This document shows positions 16,514 to 29,904 of a stretch of 64,000 nucleotides of DNA, piece after piece. Every line of letters starts with the position of its first letter. The stretch's first letter is position 1. The stretch comes from Nocardiopsis ganjiahuensis DSM 45031 (lineage in GTDB: Bacteria; Actinomycetota; Actinomycetes; Streptosporangiales; Streptosporangiaceae): the NCBI RefSeq assembly GCF_000341085.1, contig NZ_ANBA01000028.1, positions 61,189 to 125,188 on the forward strand. The letters run 5' to 3'. The notes beneath the pieces are model-generated. The model did no database searches. It saw only the letters and a program-made list of their open reading frames with translations, and had not been told where the DNA came from. Made by a program: the position numbers and the translations under genes.

Positions 16514-18409
16514 TCAGTCCTCCTCGGCCTCCGAAGCCTCCTCCGTGGCCGTGGCGGCACCCTGCTCGCCGAGTGTCACGGTCACGTCCTGCTCCGAGCC
16601 GCTGCCGCCGGACAGTACGCCCAGGGTGACCTCGTCACCGGGCTGGCGGGCGCGGATCTGCGCGATCAGCTGGTCGGGCGAGGTCACGGCCTCACCGTCC
16701 ACGGACACGACCACGTCGCCGGGCTCCAGGCCCGCCTCGTCGGCGGCCCCGCCCTCGGTCAGCTCCATGATCTCGGCCCCGCCGGTCCGGCTGGGCGCGA
16801 TGGTGGCCTGGATGGCCGGGTAGCTCGCGCTGCCGCCCTCGATCAGCTGCTCGGCGATCGGCTGGACCTGGTTGATCGGGATGGCGAACCCCAGACCCAC
16901 CGAACCGCTCTCCTGGGAGAGCCCGGCGATCGCGGTGTTGACGCCGATCACCTCACCGGCCATGTTCACCAGCGGGCCGCCGGAGTTGCCGGGGTTGATC
17001 GCGGCGTCGGTCTGGATCGCGTTGATCACCGTCGCGGTCTGGCCGTCGCCGCTCTCGGTGGCGCCGGTGTTGACCGGGCGGTTGAGCGCGCTCACCACAC
17101 CCGTGGTCACGGTGCCGGACAGGCCGAGCGGCGAACCGATCGCCACCACCTCACCGCCCACGCCGACCTGGTCGGAGTCGCCGAGCGTCGCCGGGGTGAG
17201 GTCGTTGCGGTCCTTGGCCTGGATCACGGCGATGTCGGAGACCGGGTCGGACCCGAGCACCTCCGCCTCGGCCGCGCTGCCGTCGTTGAACCGCACCTGG
17301 ATGGGGCCGCCCCCGCCCGCCTCCACCACGTGTGAGTTGGTGAGGATCTGTCCGTCGGAGGAGATGATCACACCGCTGCCGCCGCCCGATCCGGTCTGGA
17401 TGGAGACCACGCTGGGCAGGACCTGCTCGGCGACCTCGCCGACGGCTCCCTCTGTCGCGCTCGAACCCTGCTCGCCGGTGAGCGAGCTGATCGGCGAGCT
17501 GACCCCTCCGGGCATCAGGTAGGCGGTGCCCAGCGCGGCCGCCGGGCCCACGATCAGACTGGTGACCAGGGCGGTCGCCGCGGCGATGCCCACGATCCGG
17601 CCGGTGCCGCGCTTCTTGCGGGGCTCCTGGGGGTGGCCGGGGTAGGGGCCCTGCCCGAACTGGTTGTAGTGCGACTGCCCGGGCGGACCGAACGGGGGAA
17701 GGCCGCCCTGGTGCGGGTCGCCGGGCCGGGGTCCGTTGAAGCCGCCGGGCCCCTGCGGGCCGCCGAAGGCGCCGGACCCGTCGCCGTGGCCCACGGAGGC
17801 GAAGGCCGCGGTGTGCGAACCCTGCTGCCCCGGGTGCCCCTGGTGCGCGCTGTGACCGTGAGGGGAGCCGAAGGCGCCGGGCCGGGGGCCGTTCTGGCCC
17901 GCCTCGGGTGCGGACCCGGGGAAGTTCTGCGGGGCGCCGGGGGCGGCCCCGGGCCGGCCCTCGTCGGGGCCGGGGAAGACGTAGGAGGCCCGGTCGGTGT
18001 TGTTGGGGCCGGTCGCCCAGCCGGGCTCGGAGCCCTCGGGCGGCGACAAACGCGGCGCGGCCGGGCTCTGGGCCCCGGACGCCTCAGCGGGATCGGGTGT
18101 CTCGGTGAACGCGGAGGCCGCGACGGCATCGGACCCCGGGGCCTCGGAGGCCTCGGGTGCGTCCGGTGTCACCTGTTCCGCCGTGCCGACGTCGTCCGCG
18201 GCGCGGTCGTCGAAGAGCGAGTTCTCGAAGGAGCGCGCCTGCGCCTCGTCGGCCTGCTCGGCGCTGGTCTGATTCGGGGCACCGGACCCGGTGCGACCGT
18301 GCTCGGCGTCGCCGTGCTCGGCTCCAGCACCGGTCTCCGGACCGTCACTCGGGTCGTTCGGGTGCAACTCATCCTCCAACTGGCGGGACGATGTACTGAC
18401 ATGCTTCAT
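16514..18409 (-). CDS. HtrA/DegP-type membrane-anchored serine protease with PDZ domain
   Basis: A 631-residue S1C protease. A long acidic then Gly/Pro/Gln-rich cytoplasmic region (1-265) precedes one transmembrane helix (about 273-300). The extracytoplasmic trypsin-like domain has its catalytic triad in TNSHVVE (His), SDIAVIQ (Asp) and GNSGGPL (Ser, about residue 475). A PDZ domain follows (about 530-615, ending before an acidic tail). It should degrade or chaperone misfolded envelope proteins. ATG 18409 has little ribosome-site signal. It is divergent from an orphan response regulator with 209 bp between. The N-terminal region is unusually long and low in complexity. Confidence 0.88.
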   Translation of the reverse strand: MKHVSTSSRQLEDELHPNDPSDGPETGAGAEHGDAEHGRTGSGAPNQTSAEQADEAQARSFENSLFDDRAADDVGTAEQVTPDAPEASEAPGSDAVAASAFTETPDPAEASGAQSPAAPRLSPPEGSEPGWATGPNNTDRASYVFPGPDEGRPGAAPGAPQNFPGSAPEAGQNGPRPGAFGSPHGHSAHQGHPGQQGSHTAAFASVGHGDGSGAFGGPQGPGGFNGPRPGDPHQGGLPPFGPPGQSHYNQFGQGPYPGHPQEPRKKRGTGRIVGIAAATALVTSLIVGPAAALGTAYLMPGGVSSPISSLTGEQGSSATEGAVGEVAEQVLPSVVSIQTGSGGGSGVIISSDGQILTNSHVVEAGGGGPIQVRFNDGSAAEAEVLGSDPVSDIAVIQAKDRNDLTPATLGDSDQVGVGGEVVAIGSPLGLSGTVTTGVVSALNRPVNTGATESGDGQTATVINAIQTDAAINPGNSGGPLVNMAGEVIGVNTAIAGLSQESGSVGLGFAIPINQVQPIAEQLIEGGSASYPAIQATIAPSRTGGAEIMELTEGGAADEAGLEPGDVVVSVDGEAVTSPDQLIAQIRARQPGDEVTLGVLSGGSGSEQDVTVTLGEQGAATATEEASEAEED

Positions 18410-18618
18410 CTTGGGGCGCGTGGGTTAGAACAGGGTGAGAGCCCCATACAGCGTGGTTTCGAGTCCGCTCCGATGCTGGTCGGCGGCGCCCCCGATCACC
18501 CGAACGCGCGACCCCGGTGGCTACTCCCCTGCGATTTCAGGGTCGTATGCACCACAATGTCCGGAACGATACCGTGCCCGCGCCCCCGAAACGCGGCTGC
18601 GACAGGGAAGGTCCACCC

Positions 18619-19224
18619 GTGATCAAGCTCGTGCTGGCCGACGACGAACACCTCGTGCGCGGAGCGATCGCCGCACTGCTCGGCCTGGAGGAGGACCTGG
18701 AGGTCGTCGCCGAGGTCGGCCGGGGGGACCAGGTGGTGGACACCGTCCTCGAGCACGACGCCGCCATCGCGGTCCTGGACATCGAGATGCCCGGGGCCAC
18801 CGGCCTGGAGGCCGCCGCGGAGCTGAAGAAGCGGGCCCCCGGCTGCGGGGTCGTCATCCTCACCAGCTTCGGCCGCCCCGGCTACCTGCGCCGCGCCCTG
18901 GCCTCGGGAGCCCGCGGCTTCCTCGCCAAGGACGCCCCCGTCGAGCAGCTCGCCGGCGCCATCCGCAAGGTCCACGAGGGCGGCCGCTACATCGACACCG
19001 AACTCGCCGCCGCGGCGATGGTCGGCGGGGAGAGCCCGCTCACCGACCGCGAGGCCGAGGTGCTGCGCGCCGCCGCCGACGGCGCCACCGTCGCCCGCAT
19101 CGCCAAGAGCCTGCACCTCACCGAGGGCACGGTGCGCAACTACCTGTCCAACGCCATCGGCAAGACCGGCGCCGACAACCGCATGGCCGCCATCCGCACC
19201 GCCCAGGACATGGGCTGGCTCTGA
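18619..19224 (+). CDS. NarL/LuxR-type response regulator, DesR-like, no adjacent kinase
   Basis: A 201-residue regulator. The receiver (about 1-115) has DDE, the Asp in AVLDIEMPG, and T/S and K in LTSF and AKDA. The LuxR-type helix-turn-helix (about 138-195) reads LTDREAEVLRAAADGATVARIAKSLHLTEGT in order across two helices, like DesR regulators. GTG 18619 has GGGAAGG eight bases upstream. No histidine kinase gene is next to it, so it is an orphan in this window. It is divergent from the htrA-like gene, which could be a target (inference). Confidence 0.88.
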   Translation: MIKLVLADDEHLVRGAIAALLGLEEDLEVVAEVGRGDQVVDTVLEHDAAIAVLDIEMPGATGLEAAAELKKRAPGCGVVILTSFGRPGYLRRALASGARGFLAKDAPVEQLAGAIRKVHEGGRYIDTELAAAAMVGGESPLTDREAEVLRAAADGATVARIAKSLHLTEGTVRNYLSNAIGKTGADNRMAAIRTAQDMGWL

Positions 19225-19251
19225 CCGGACCCGGCCCCGCCGACCCCGGGG

Positions 19252-19447
19252 ACTCCCTAGATCGTGTTCCTTGGATCATTTCGGGTTCGCGACCACCAGG
19301 CTGCCTCTCGCTGCACCGATATCACTCGGACAGCCAAACCCAGGCTGACCTTCGCTCATCGTCTGGCGAGAGATTGCCTGGACGGCCGCTCACGGACATC
19401 GACGCAAGCGCCGAGCCCACCGAAAGCATCCGCGGAACACTCCCTAG
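19252..19447. mobile_element. Candidate MITE-like insertion with flanking 9-bp direct repeats
   Basis: ACTCCCTAG occurs at 19252-19260 and again at 19439-19447, flanking about 178 bp. Just inside each end is TGTTCCnnGGAT in opposite orientation (left at 19265, right at 19438 reading backwards), so the segment has imperfect terminal inverted repeats. Its GC content is visibly lower than its neighbours and it holds no gene. The right-hand repeat carries the TAG stop of the osaC-like gene. This could be a small non-autonomous element with its target duplication, or chance. Confidence 0.4.
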
Positions 19448-21648
19448 AGGAAGCGCAGCACGAGCATCGCGGTGTCGTCCTTGTTGCCGCCGGGGGCGTA
19501 CTCCTCGAGTTCGCGCTCGATACGGCTGATCACCGCCTGGGCGGTCAGCCCGGCCGCGCCGGAGAAGATCTTCTCCAGTCCCTCGTCGCCGAGCATGTCC
19601 GAACCGCTGCGCCGCTCGGTGACGCCGTCGGTGACCGCGAGCACCACCTCGCCGGGGCGGATGTCCACGCTCTCCGTGCTGAAGCCGACGTCCTCGAAGG
19701 CGCCCAGCAGCGGCTGCGACGTACCGAAGGACTCCACCTCGCCCTTCTGGTTGAGGCGCATCGGCAGCGGGTGCCCGGCCGAGACCATGCGCACCCGCAT
19801 GCCGCCCGCGGCGTCCGTGGCCGGGGTCATCTCGCCGTACAGCATGGTCAGGAACCGGGTCGAGGTGTTCTCGTCCAGGATCGCCAGGTTCAGCCGCTGC
19901 ATGATGTGCGCCGGGGTGAAGCCCTCCCGGGCCAGGGCGCGCAGGGTGTGCCGGGCCAGGCCGGTGACCGCGGCGGCCTCCGGGCCGGTGCCGCACACGT
20001 CGCCGATCGCGAAGCACCAGCGCCCGCTCGCGGAGAACACGTCGTAGAAGTCGCCGCCCACCTCGCTGCGCTCGTCCGAGGGCCGGTAGTAGACCGCGTG
20101 GTCCACACCGGGGATCACCGGCTCCTTGTCCTTGGGCGGAAGGAGGCTGCGCTGGAGCGCCGTGCTCATCGACGTGTGCCGCTCGTGCAGCCGGGCGTTC
20201 TCCATCGCCGACGCCACCCGGCGGCTGAGGTCGTCGGCGACGTCGGCCTCCTCGCGGGTGAAGTCGTCCGAATCGTTCTTGCCGATCGTCATCCGGCCCA
20301 GCGCCCGGCCGTGCGCGACCAGCGGAATGCTGATCGCCGGGCCCCGGGCGATCGAGCCGGTGATCTGCTCGTCCAGCCCCTCCTGCACCAGTTCCTGGTG
20401 CGACCACAGCGGTCCGGGCTCGCGCTGCTCACGCGGGGGCAGCGCGGTCAGCAGGGACCGCAGGAGGTCGTTGAGGTTCTCGTCGCCGTGCACCACGTGC
20501 GTCAGCTTGGAGACACCCAGTTCGTTGATGGTGTGGATGGCGCACCACCGGCCCATCCGCGAGGTGATCAGCTGCGCGGCCAGCGCGCCCGTCATCCGCT
20601 CGTCCAGGGTGCCCGCGAGCAGGTCGCTGGCCTCGGCCAGGAAGCTCAGCGAGGCGCGGCGGCTCAGTTCGACCTCGGCCAGCCGGGACCGCTCCACCGG
20701 GAGCGCGATCAGGTCCGCGCCCTCCTGGAGCCGTTTGGCCGCCGCCGGACCGAAGTGCCTGGCCCGGGTCGAGGCCACACCGAGCAGCCCGGTCACCCGG
20801 CCGTCGACGATCAGCGGCGCCGTCACCAGCGAACGCATCCCGCCCCTGGCCAGGGCGCCCCGCGTGGCGCGGGCGATCATCAGGTCGTCGTTGATCACCG
20901 GGCCCTGCTCGGGCGCGGCCGACGGGAAGATCTCCTCGGTGCGCACCCGCAGCGGACGCCAGTGCGCTCCACCGGTCAGACCGACCGCCGCGCGCACCTC
21001 CCACATGGTCTCGTCGGAGGTGGCCAGCGCGATGTAGGCGGAGTCCCCGCTCAGCGCCGTGGTCGCGTACTCCACGGTGCGTTCCAGCAGCTGGGGCAGG
21101 GACAGCCGGGAGTTCAGCGCCGAGTCCAGGGCCGACCACGCGGGCGGCCGCACGGGGCGGGAGGGGCCCCTGCGCACCGGAGGGGACTCCAGCGAAGGGT
21201 GATCGCCGGCCTTGTCCTCGATCCGGAACCACACGGCCTTGTCGTTGCGCCCGTAGCTCACGCCCCAGCTGGAGGCGATCGCCGACGCCAGGGCCAGGCC
21301 CAGGCCGCCGCTGCGTTCCTCACCGGTGGAGGGCGAGGTGTCCACGGCCAGCGGCCCGGCCTGCGGGACGGCCCGCTCGGGCGCGGAGTCGGTGACCATG
21401 ACCTCGGTCGAACCCTCCGAACGGCGCACGGTCACCTCCAGCGCCGAGTCCGCGTGGATGACGGCGTTGGTGACCAATTCGCTGACCAGCAGGATGATGT
21501 CGTCGAAGGGGTCGGGCACACCCCAGGTCAGGAGGGTGTCGTACACGAACTCTCGGGCGGCCGCCGCGGTCTCGGGAGCAGGGGGGAACTCTCGTCGAGC
21601 GACCTTCAACGCGTCTTGTGCTGCCAAGCCGTCGGTGTCCTTCGTCAC
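19444..21648 (-). CDS. osaC: OsaC-like multidomain regulator: RsbW-like kinase, GAF domains and PP2C phosphatase
   Basis: A 734-residue protein. An N-terminal HATPase/RsbW-like domain (about 10-140: LLVSELVTNAVIHA, then SGGLGLALA) is followed by GAF-like sensory regions (about 175-510) and a C-terminal SpoIIE/RsbU-type PP2C phosphatase (about 530-734: SEVGGDFYDVF, GDVCGTGPEAA, AVTDGVTERR, KDDTAML). This order matches OsaC of Streptomyces coelicolor, which modulates sigma-B after osmotic stress, and as there it is divergent from a HAMP-repeat hybrid kinase. GTG 21648 is the best-fitting start but lacks a clear ribosome site. It should bind a sigma factor and dephosphorylate an anti-sigma antagonist. 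Confidence 0.75.
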   Translation of the reverse strand: MTKDTDGLAAQDALKVARREFPPAPETAAAAREFVYDTLLTWGVPDPFDDIILLVSELVTNAVIHADSALEVTVRRSEGSTEVMVTDSAPERAVPQAGPLAVDTSPSTGEERSGGLGLALASAIASSWGVSYGRNDKAVWFRIEDKAGDHPSLESPPVRRGPSRPVRPPAWSALDSALNSRLSLPQLLERTVEYATTALSGDSAYIALATSDETMWEVRAAVGLTGGAHWRPLRVRTEEIFPSAAPEQGPVINDDLMIARATRGALARGGMRSLVTAPLIVDGRVTGLLGVASTRARHFGPAAAKRLQEGADLIALPVERSRLAEVELSRRASLSFLAEASDLLAGTLDERMTGALAAQLITSRMGRWCAIHTINELGVSKLTHVVHGDENLNDLLRSLLTALPPREQREPGPLWSHQELVQEGLDEQITGSIARGPAISIPLVAHGRALGRMTIGKNDSDDFTREEADVADDLSRRVASAMENARLHERHTSMSTALQRSLLPPKDKEPVIPGVDHAVYYRPSDERSEVGGDFYDVFSASGRWCFAIGDVCGTGPEAAAVTGLARHTLRALAREGFTPAHIMQRLNLAILDENTSTRFLTMLYGEMTPATDAAGGMRVRMVSAGHPLPMRLNQKGEVESFGTSQPLLGAFEDVGFSTESVDIRPGEVVLAVTDGVTERRSGSDMLGDEGLEKIFSGAAGLTAQAVISRIERELEEYAPGGNKDDTAMLVLRFL

Positions 21649-22040
21649 TGGGCGCGGGTGTGGGAGTGGTGGCCACTGCCACGATACGCGTGCTGTTCCC
21701 CCGGGGAACCGGGATCCACACGGAACCCGCCTGGTGGCCCCTCCGATCGCCGGGGCGGGCGGGCACGCTTCCGACCGGTCGGTCGCGGGCACAAGGGGAA
21801 CATGGCGAACCCTCCTGTGCACAATGCCGTGGCCAGTTAGTGTAAGACGACACATCCGCTTCTTTCGGGTGGTACCTCGCGACGATAGCGTGACGGGGTG
21901 TCGCCGAGGGCTCGCATGAGACATGCGTGCCTGTGTGTCCCGTGCGTGCGGTTCGTACGGGACCGGCCCACCGCGGGCCGGGCGGGTCTGGCCGCGCGGG
22001 TTCGGCAGCCGAGAAGACGTGCGGGATTGAGGAGGGGTTC
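21649..22040. promoter_or_regulatory. Divergent osaC/osaA intergenic region (392 bp)
   Basis: It must hold promoters for both genes. On the minus strand a TACACT -10-like hexamer lies at 21841-21846, and on the plus strand a GATAGC -10-like hexamer is near 21885. No convincing -35 or sigma-B consensus could be fixed by eye. GAGGAGGGG at 22029-22037 is the osaA ribosome site. Confidence 0.4.
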
Positions 22041-26468
<4,428 letters not shown>

Positions 26469-26474
26469 CCAGCA

Positions 26475-27116
26475 GTGACTCAGAAGGCCAACATCCTTCT
26501 CGTCGACGACCGCGACGAGAACCTCATCGCTTTGGAGGCGGCCCTCACCTCCCTCGACCAGAACCTGGTCCGGGCCAACTCCGGCGAGGAGGCGCTGAAG
26601 CACCTTCTGGGCACCGACTTCGCGGTCATCCTGCTCGACGTGATCATGCCCGGCATGGACGGGTACGAGACCGCCGCGCACATCAAGCAGCGCGAGAAGA
26701 CCAAGGACGTGCCGATCATCTTCCTGACCGCCCAGGAGGTCGACCGGCACCAGGTCTTCCGCGGCTACTCCTCGCGGGCGGTGGACTTCCTGATCAAGCC
26801 GTTCGACCCGTGGGTGCTGCGCTCCAAGGTCGAGGTGTTCGTGGAGCTGCACCAGCTCAAGGCGCAGATGCGCGAACAGGCCAGGTCGCTCCAGCGCATC
26901 CTCAACCAGGAGACCGGCGAGCCCGGGAAGGTCCTCGCCGAACAGCTCGCCCAGCGCTCCCGCCAGGTCCAGTCCGACCTGGCCTCGCTGCGCGAGCACG
27001 TCGTGGACAACTACCAGGACGTCGACCAGCCCCTGGTGGACGCCGTCCGCCGCGTGGACCGCTCGGCCTCCCGCCTGTCCACCCTGGTCGACACCCTCCA
27101 CGGCCCCGACGAATAG
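26475..27116 (+). CDS. osaB: OsaB-like response regulator (receiver plus coiled coil)
   Basis: A 213-residue protein. The receiver (about 5-120) has DDRDEN, Asp in ILLDVIMPG, T in LTA and K in IKPFD. A Gln/Arg-rich helical C-terminus (about 125-210) has no DNA-binding domain. In Streptomyces the OsaA/OsaB pair has the same arrangement and osaB is needed for growth and differentiation under high osmolarity. The GTG start lies 6 bp after the osaA stop, so translation is probably coupled. The output partner is not identified; a protein-protein output is inferred. Confidence 0.75.
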   Translation: MTQKANILLVDDRDENLIALEAALTSLDQNLVRANSGEEALKHLLGTDFAVILLDVIMPGMDGYETAAHIKQREKTKDVPIIFLTAQEVDRHQVFRGYSSRAVDFLIKPFDPWVLRSKVEVFVELHQLKAQMREQARSLQRILNQETGEPGKVLAEQLAQRSRQVQSDLASLREHVVDNYQDVDQPLVDAVRRVDRSASRLSTLVDTLHGPDE

Positions 27117-27285
27117 GACCGGCGGGTAAGAGGGACCGGGGGCACCCGCGGACACTCCCGTCCCGTGTCGAACCCCGAGAGGCCGGAGCCGCGCGCGTCC
27201 CCGGTGCGGAGGCGGTGTCCGGGTTCCCGCCGGGCCCGGCGCCCGGCCGCAGCAGCGGGGCCGTGCGGGAGCGGCGCGGGCTCCC

Positions 27286-28452
27286 TCACTGGGGGCGTGG
27301 CGGCAGGGCCAGGCCGATGTGCTCGCCGATCTCCTCGATGAGGCCGAGGTCGGCCAGGCGGAAGCTGCCCCGGTTGCTGCGGCGGATCAGGGTGAGGGCG
27401 CCCCGGACGCCGCGGCTGCCCCTCAGCGGCACCGAGAGCAGCGAACCCGCGCCGAGCACGGACAGCAGTGGGGCTCCCGCTCCCGTGTGGCCCAGGACCG
27501 TCTCGTCCTCGATCAGCGGGAACAGCAGCGACTGGCCGCGCCCCAGGACCTCGCCGGGGATGTCCGAGTCGCCCGGGAGCAGTGCCCGGACCTCCTCGCA
27601 CTGGCCCTCCGGGGCGTCGGCCGGGCCCACCACGGCCGCCCGGCGGGCCGCCTTCGGGTCCCCGGGCAGGTCGCAGACGTCGACGATCACCCAGTCCGCG
27701 TACGAGTCGGCCAACAGGTCCCCCGCGTCGGTCAGCGCGAGGTCCCTGGTCGGGGTGGTGCCGCGCAGCAGGAGCCGGGTCATCCGGGTCAGCACGTCCA
27801 GCCGGCGGGCGGCCAGCACCACGACCTGGTCCTCGACCTCCGACTCCAGCGGGGCGGGGCCCTCCTCCTCGGTGCCGTTCATGGGCGGGGACATCGCCAC
27901 CAGTACCAGCGGATGCGCCTCGGTGGGCAGCTCCAGGCGGGTGAGGGTCAGGTGCACGTCCTCCGCCCAGCCGCGCTGGGCCAGCCGCGACTCCAGGTGC
28001 GCGGGGCCGTCCCCGCGCAGCACCGCGGCCAGCCACGACCGCATGGCCGCACGCTTGCGCAGGTCCACGAAGTGGGCGAAGGGTTTGCCGGTGAGGTAGC
28101 CGGGCGCGCTGCCCAGCTGGGTGGCCCCGGCGTTGTTGATCCTGCGGACGTATCCGTCGTGGTCCAGCAGGAGCACCGGAACGCTGAGTTCGTTGAAGAC
28201 GGCGCGCAGCAGGGCGCGGTCACCGTCCTCGGGGGGCCTGCGGGGTTCGGGCGGCTCACTGTGCGCGCGGGCCAGTTCGGCCCCGGCCGCCCCGAGCAGG
28301 CGCTCGGTGTACTCCAGTTCGGCCAGGGCGGCCTCGGCGGTGCCCTGGGCGTCGTCCGGGTACATGGCGTGCGTATTGCGCAGTGCGGCTATGCGTTCAC
28401 TCAGCGCAGCGATCTCGCGTTGCAGATCGGCGAGGTTCTCCGACACGCTCAC
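27286..28452 (-). CDS. PAS/GAF sensory protein
   Basis: A 388-residue soluble protein. A short N-terminal coiled coil (about 3-70: LADLQREIAALSERIAAL) is followed by a PAS domain (about 85-190: LLLDHDGYVRRINNAGA, then GKPFAHFVD) and a GAF-like domain (about 215-385). No kinase, phosphatase or DNA-binding module follows. GTG 28452 has GGGAG upstream. It is divergent from the GAF-ANTAR gene 166 bp away, so the pair may share a signal. It probably works by binding another regulator. Confidence 0.7.
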   Translation of the reverse strand: MSVSENLADLQREIAALSERIAALRNTHAMYPDDAQGTAEAALAELEYTERLLGAAGAELARAHSEPPEPRRPPEDGDRALLRAVFNELSVPVLLLDHDGYVRRINNAGATQLGSAPGYLTGKPFAHFVDLRKRAAMRSWLAAVLRGDGPAHLESRLAQRGWAEDVHLTLTRLELPTEAHPLVLVAMSPPMNGTEEEGPAPLESEVEDQVVVLAARRLDVLTRMTRLLLRGTTPTRDLALTDAGDLLADSYADWVIVDVCDLPGDPKAARRAAVVGPADAPEGQCEEVRALLPGDSDIPGEVLGRGQSLLFPLIEDETVLGHTGAGAPLLSVLGAGSLLSVPLRGSRGVRGALTLIRRSNRGSFRLADLGLIEEIGEHIGLALPPRPQ

Positions 28453-28618
28453 GGTCTCCCGGTCATCTTCGAGGGCGTCTTGCCAGTACCCGTCAGGGGC
28501 GGGCCTGACACCGTTGTCTCCGATGTCTCCCGGCCGAAGCTGACTGCTGTCCGGTCGAGGGTCCCCCGAAGGTTACCTTTGGTGCTGGAACCCGGGACTT
28601 CTGGAGGAGGTTCGGACG

Positions 28619-29392
28619 GTGTGGATCGAACACCTCGCCCGTGACATCGGCGCGCTGGGACAGGCGGAGAACACCACGCTCGAACGGGCCCTGGACCAGA
28701 TGAGCAGGGCCGCCGCCCTCGGGGTGCCCGGGTGCTCGGCCGCCCTGGTGGTGGTCTGGCGCGAGGTGGTGGGATCGGACGGATCCATCCGCCATGTGGT
28801 CGCCGACTACGGTGCGTCACACTCCGATCTCTCCGAGGCCCTGGAACACCAGTACACGACCGACGAGGGCCCCACTGTGGAGGCCGTCCGGGAGATGCGC
28901 CAGGTCCGGGTCGCCGACGTGCTGCGCGAACACCGCTGGCCCCGGTACACGAGCATGGCGGTCCAGTGCGGCGACCGCTCCTCCGTCACCCAGCCCAGCA
29001 AGCTCTCCGGGGACGGCGACGGGGACGAGGACCGGATCCTCACCTTCGGAGTGCACTCGGGTCGGGCCGACGCCTTCGACGAGGAGGTGGTCACCCAGCT
29101 CACCGCACTGCTCGCCGAGCACGCCGCGATGGCCCTGAACACCGCCGGCCGTCAGGCCGACGCCGCCCGGGAGTCCGCCCACATGCGCCGCGCGATGTCC
29201 GCGCGCACGGTGATCGACCAGGCCAAGGGCATCATCATGCACGCCCGGGGCTGTGACGCCGACACCGCCTTCGCCGCCCTGCGGGAGGTGGCCCAGCGCA
29301 ACCGCAAGAAGGTCGTGGACGTGGCCCGTGACCTGGTTTCGGAGAACACCGGGCCGCAGCGGTCGCGCCGGCCCCGGCCGGACGGGCGCTGA
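28619..29392 (+). CDS. GAF-ANTAR antitermination regulator
   Basis: A 257-residue protein. A GAF domain (about 10-170) is followed by an ANTAR RNA-binding domain (about 180-240: MRRAMSARTVIDQAKGIIM, then AFAALREVAQRNRKKVVDVA), which in related proteins binds paired hairpins in mRNA leaders and prevents termination. GTG 28619 has GGAGGAGG eight bases upstream. ANTAR targets were not found by eye in the window. It lies upstream of the STAS gene in the same direction with a 164-bp gap. Confidence 0.85.
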   Translation: MWIEHLARDIGALGQAENTTLERALDQMSRAAALGVPGCSAALVVVWREVVGSDGSIRHVVADYGASHSDLSEALEHQYTTDEGPTVEAVREMRQVRVADVLREHRWPRYTSMAVQCGDRSSVTQPSKLSGDGDGDEDRILTFGVHSGRADAFDEEVVTQLTALLAEHAAMALNTAGRQADAARESAHMRRAMSARTVIDQAKGIIMHARGCDADTAFAALREVAQRNRKKVVDVARDLVSENTGPQRSRRPRPDGR

Positions 29393-29556
29393 CGGGCCGG
29401 GAACCCGGTCGGGTCCGAGGTCGGGATGAGTCCAGAGCGTGACCGTAAGCCGTCATGATGAGGGTTCGCGTCCGTTGCGGCAAGCAGTGGCGGTCGGTCC
29501 GGCCGGGGGAGCGCCGAACTCCGAGCGGTGCACGTGAACGACAAGGAGAACCGAGC

Positions 29557-29904
29557 GTGACGTCAGACATCTCGATCCGCCGCGAAGATGGCGTCGTCAT
29601 CGTGACACCAGTGGGGGAGATGGACGCCGTCACCTCGCCCGCGCTCGCGGACGCCCTGGACGAGGTCCTGGCGGCGCCCCTGCCCGCGGGGGTGGTGGTC
29701 GACCTCGCCAAGGTGGGCTTCTGCGACTCCCGCTGCATCGGCGTCCTGGTCTCGGCCTTCAGGCAGGCCCGCGACCTCGGGTTGGGGCTGGTCGTCGCCG
29801 AACCCCAGCAGCAGGTGAACCGCCTGTTCGTGATAGCCGGGATCGACCAGGTCATCCCGATCGACACGAGCACCGACAACGCCGTGGAGACGCTCAGGGG
29901 GTGA
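29557..29904 (+). CDS. STAS-domain anti-sigma factor antagonist
   Basis: A 115-residue single STAS domain. The region CDSRCIGVLVSAFRQA holds the Ser expected to be phosphorylated by an RsbW-type kinase, though the motif is CDSR rather than the usual DSSG. GTG 29557 has AAGGAG eight bases upstream. Its 3' end overlaps the convergent MEDS-HATPase gene by 11 bp, which suggests a functional antisense or partner link. It should release a sigma factor from its anti-sigma protein when unphosphorylated. Confidence 0.85.
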   Translation: MTSDISIRREDGVVIVTPVGEMDAVTSPALADALDEVLAAPLPAGVVVDLAKVGFCDSRCIGVLVSAFRQARDLGLGLVVAEPQQQVNRLFVIAGIDQVIPIDTSTDNAVETLRG

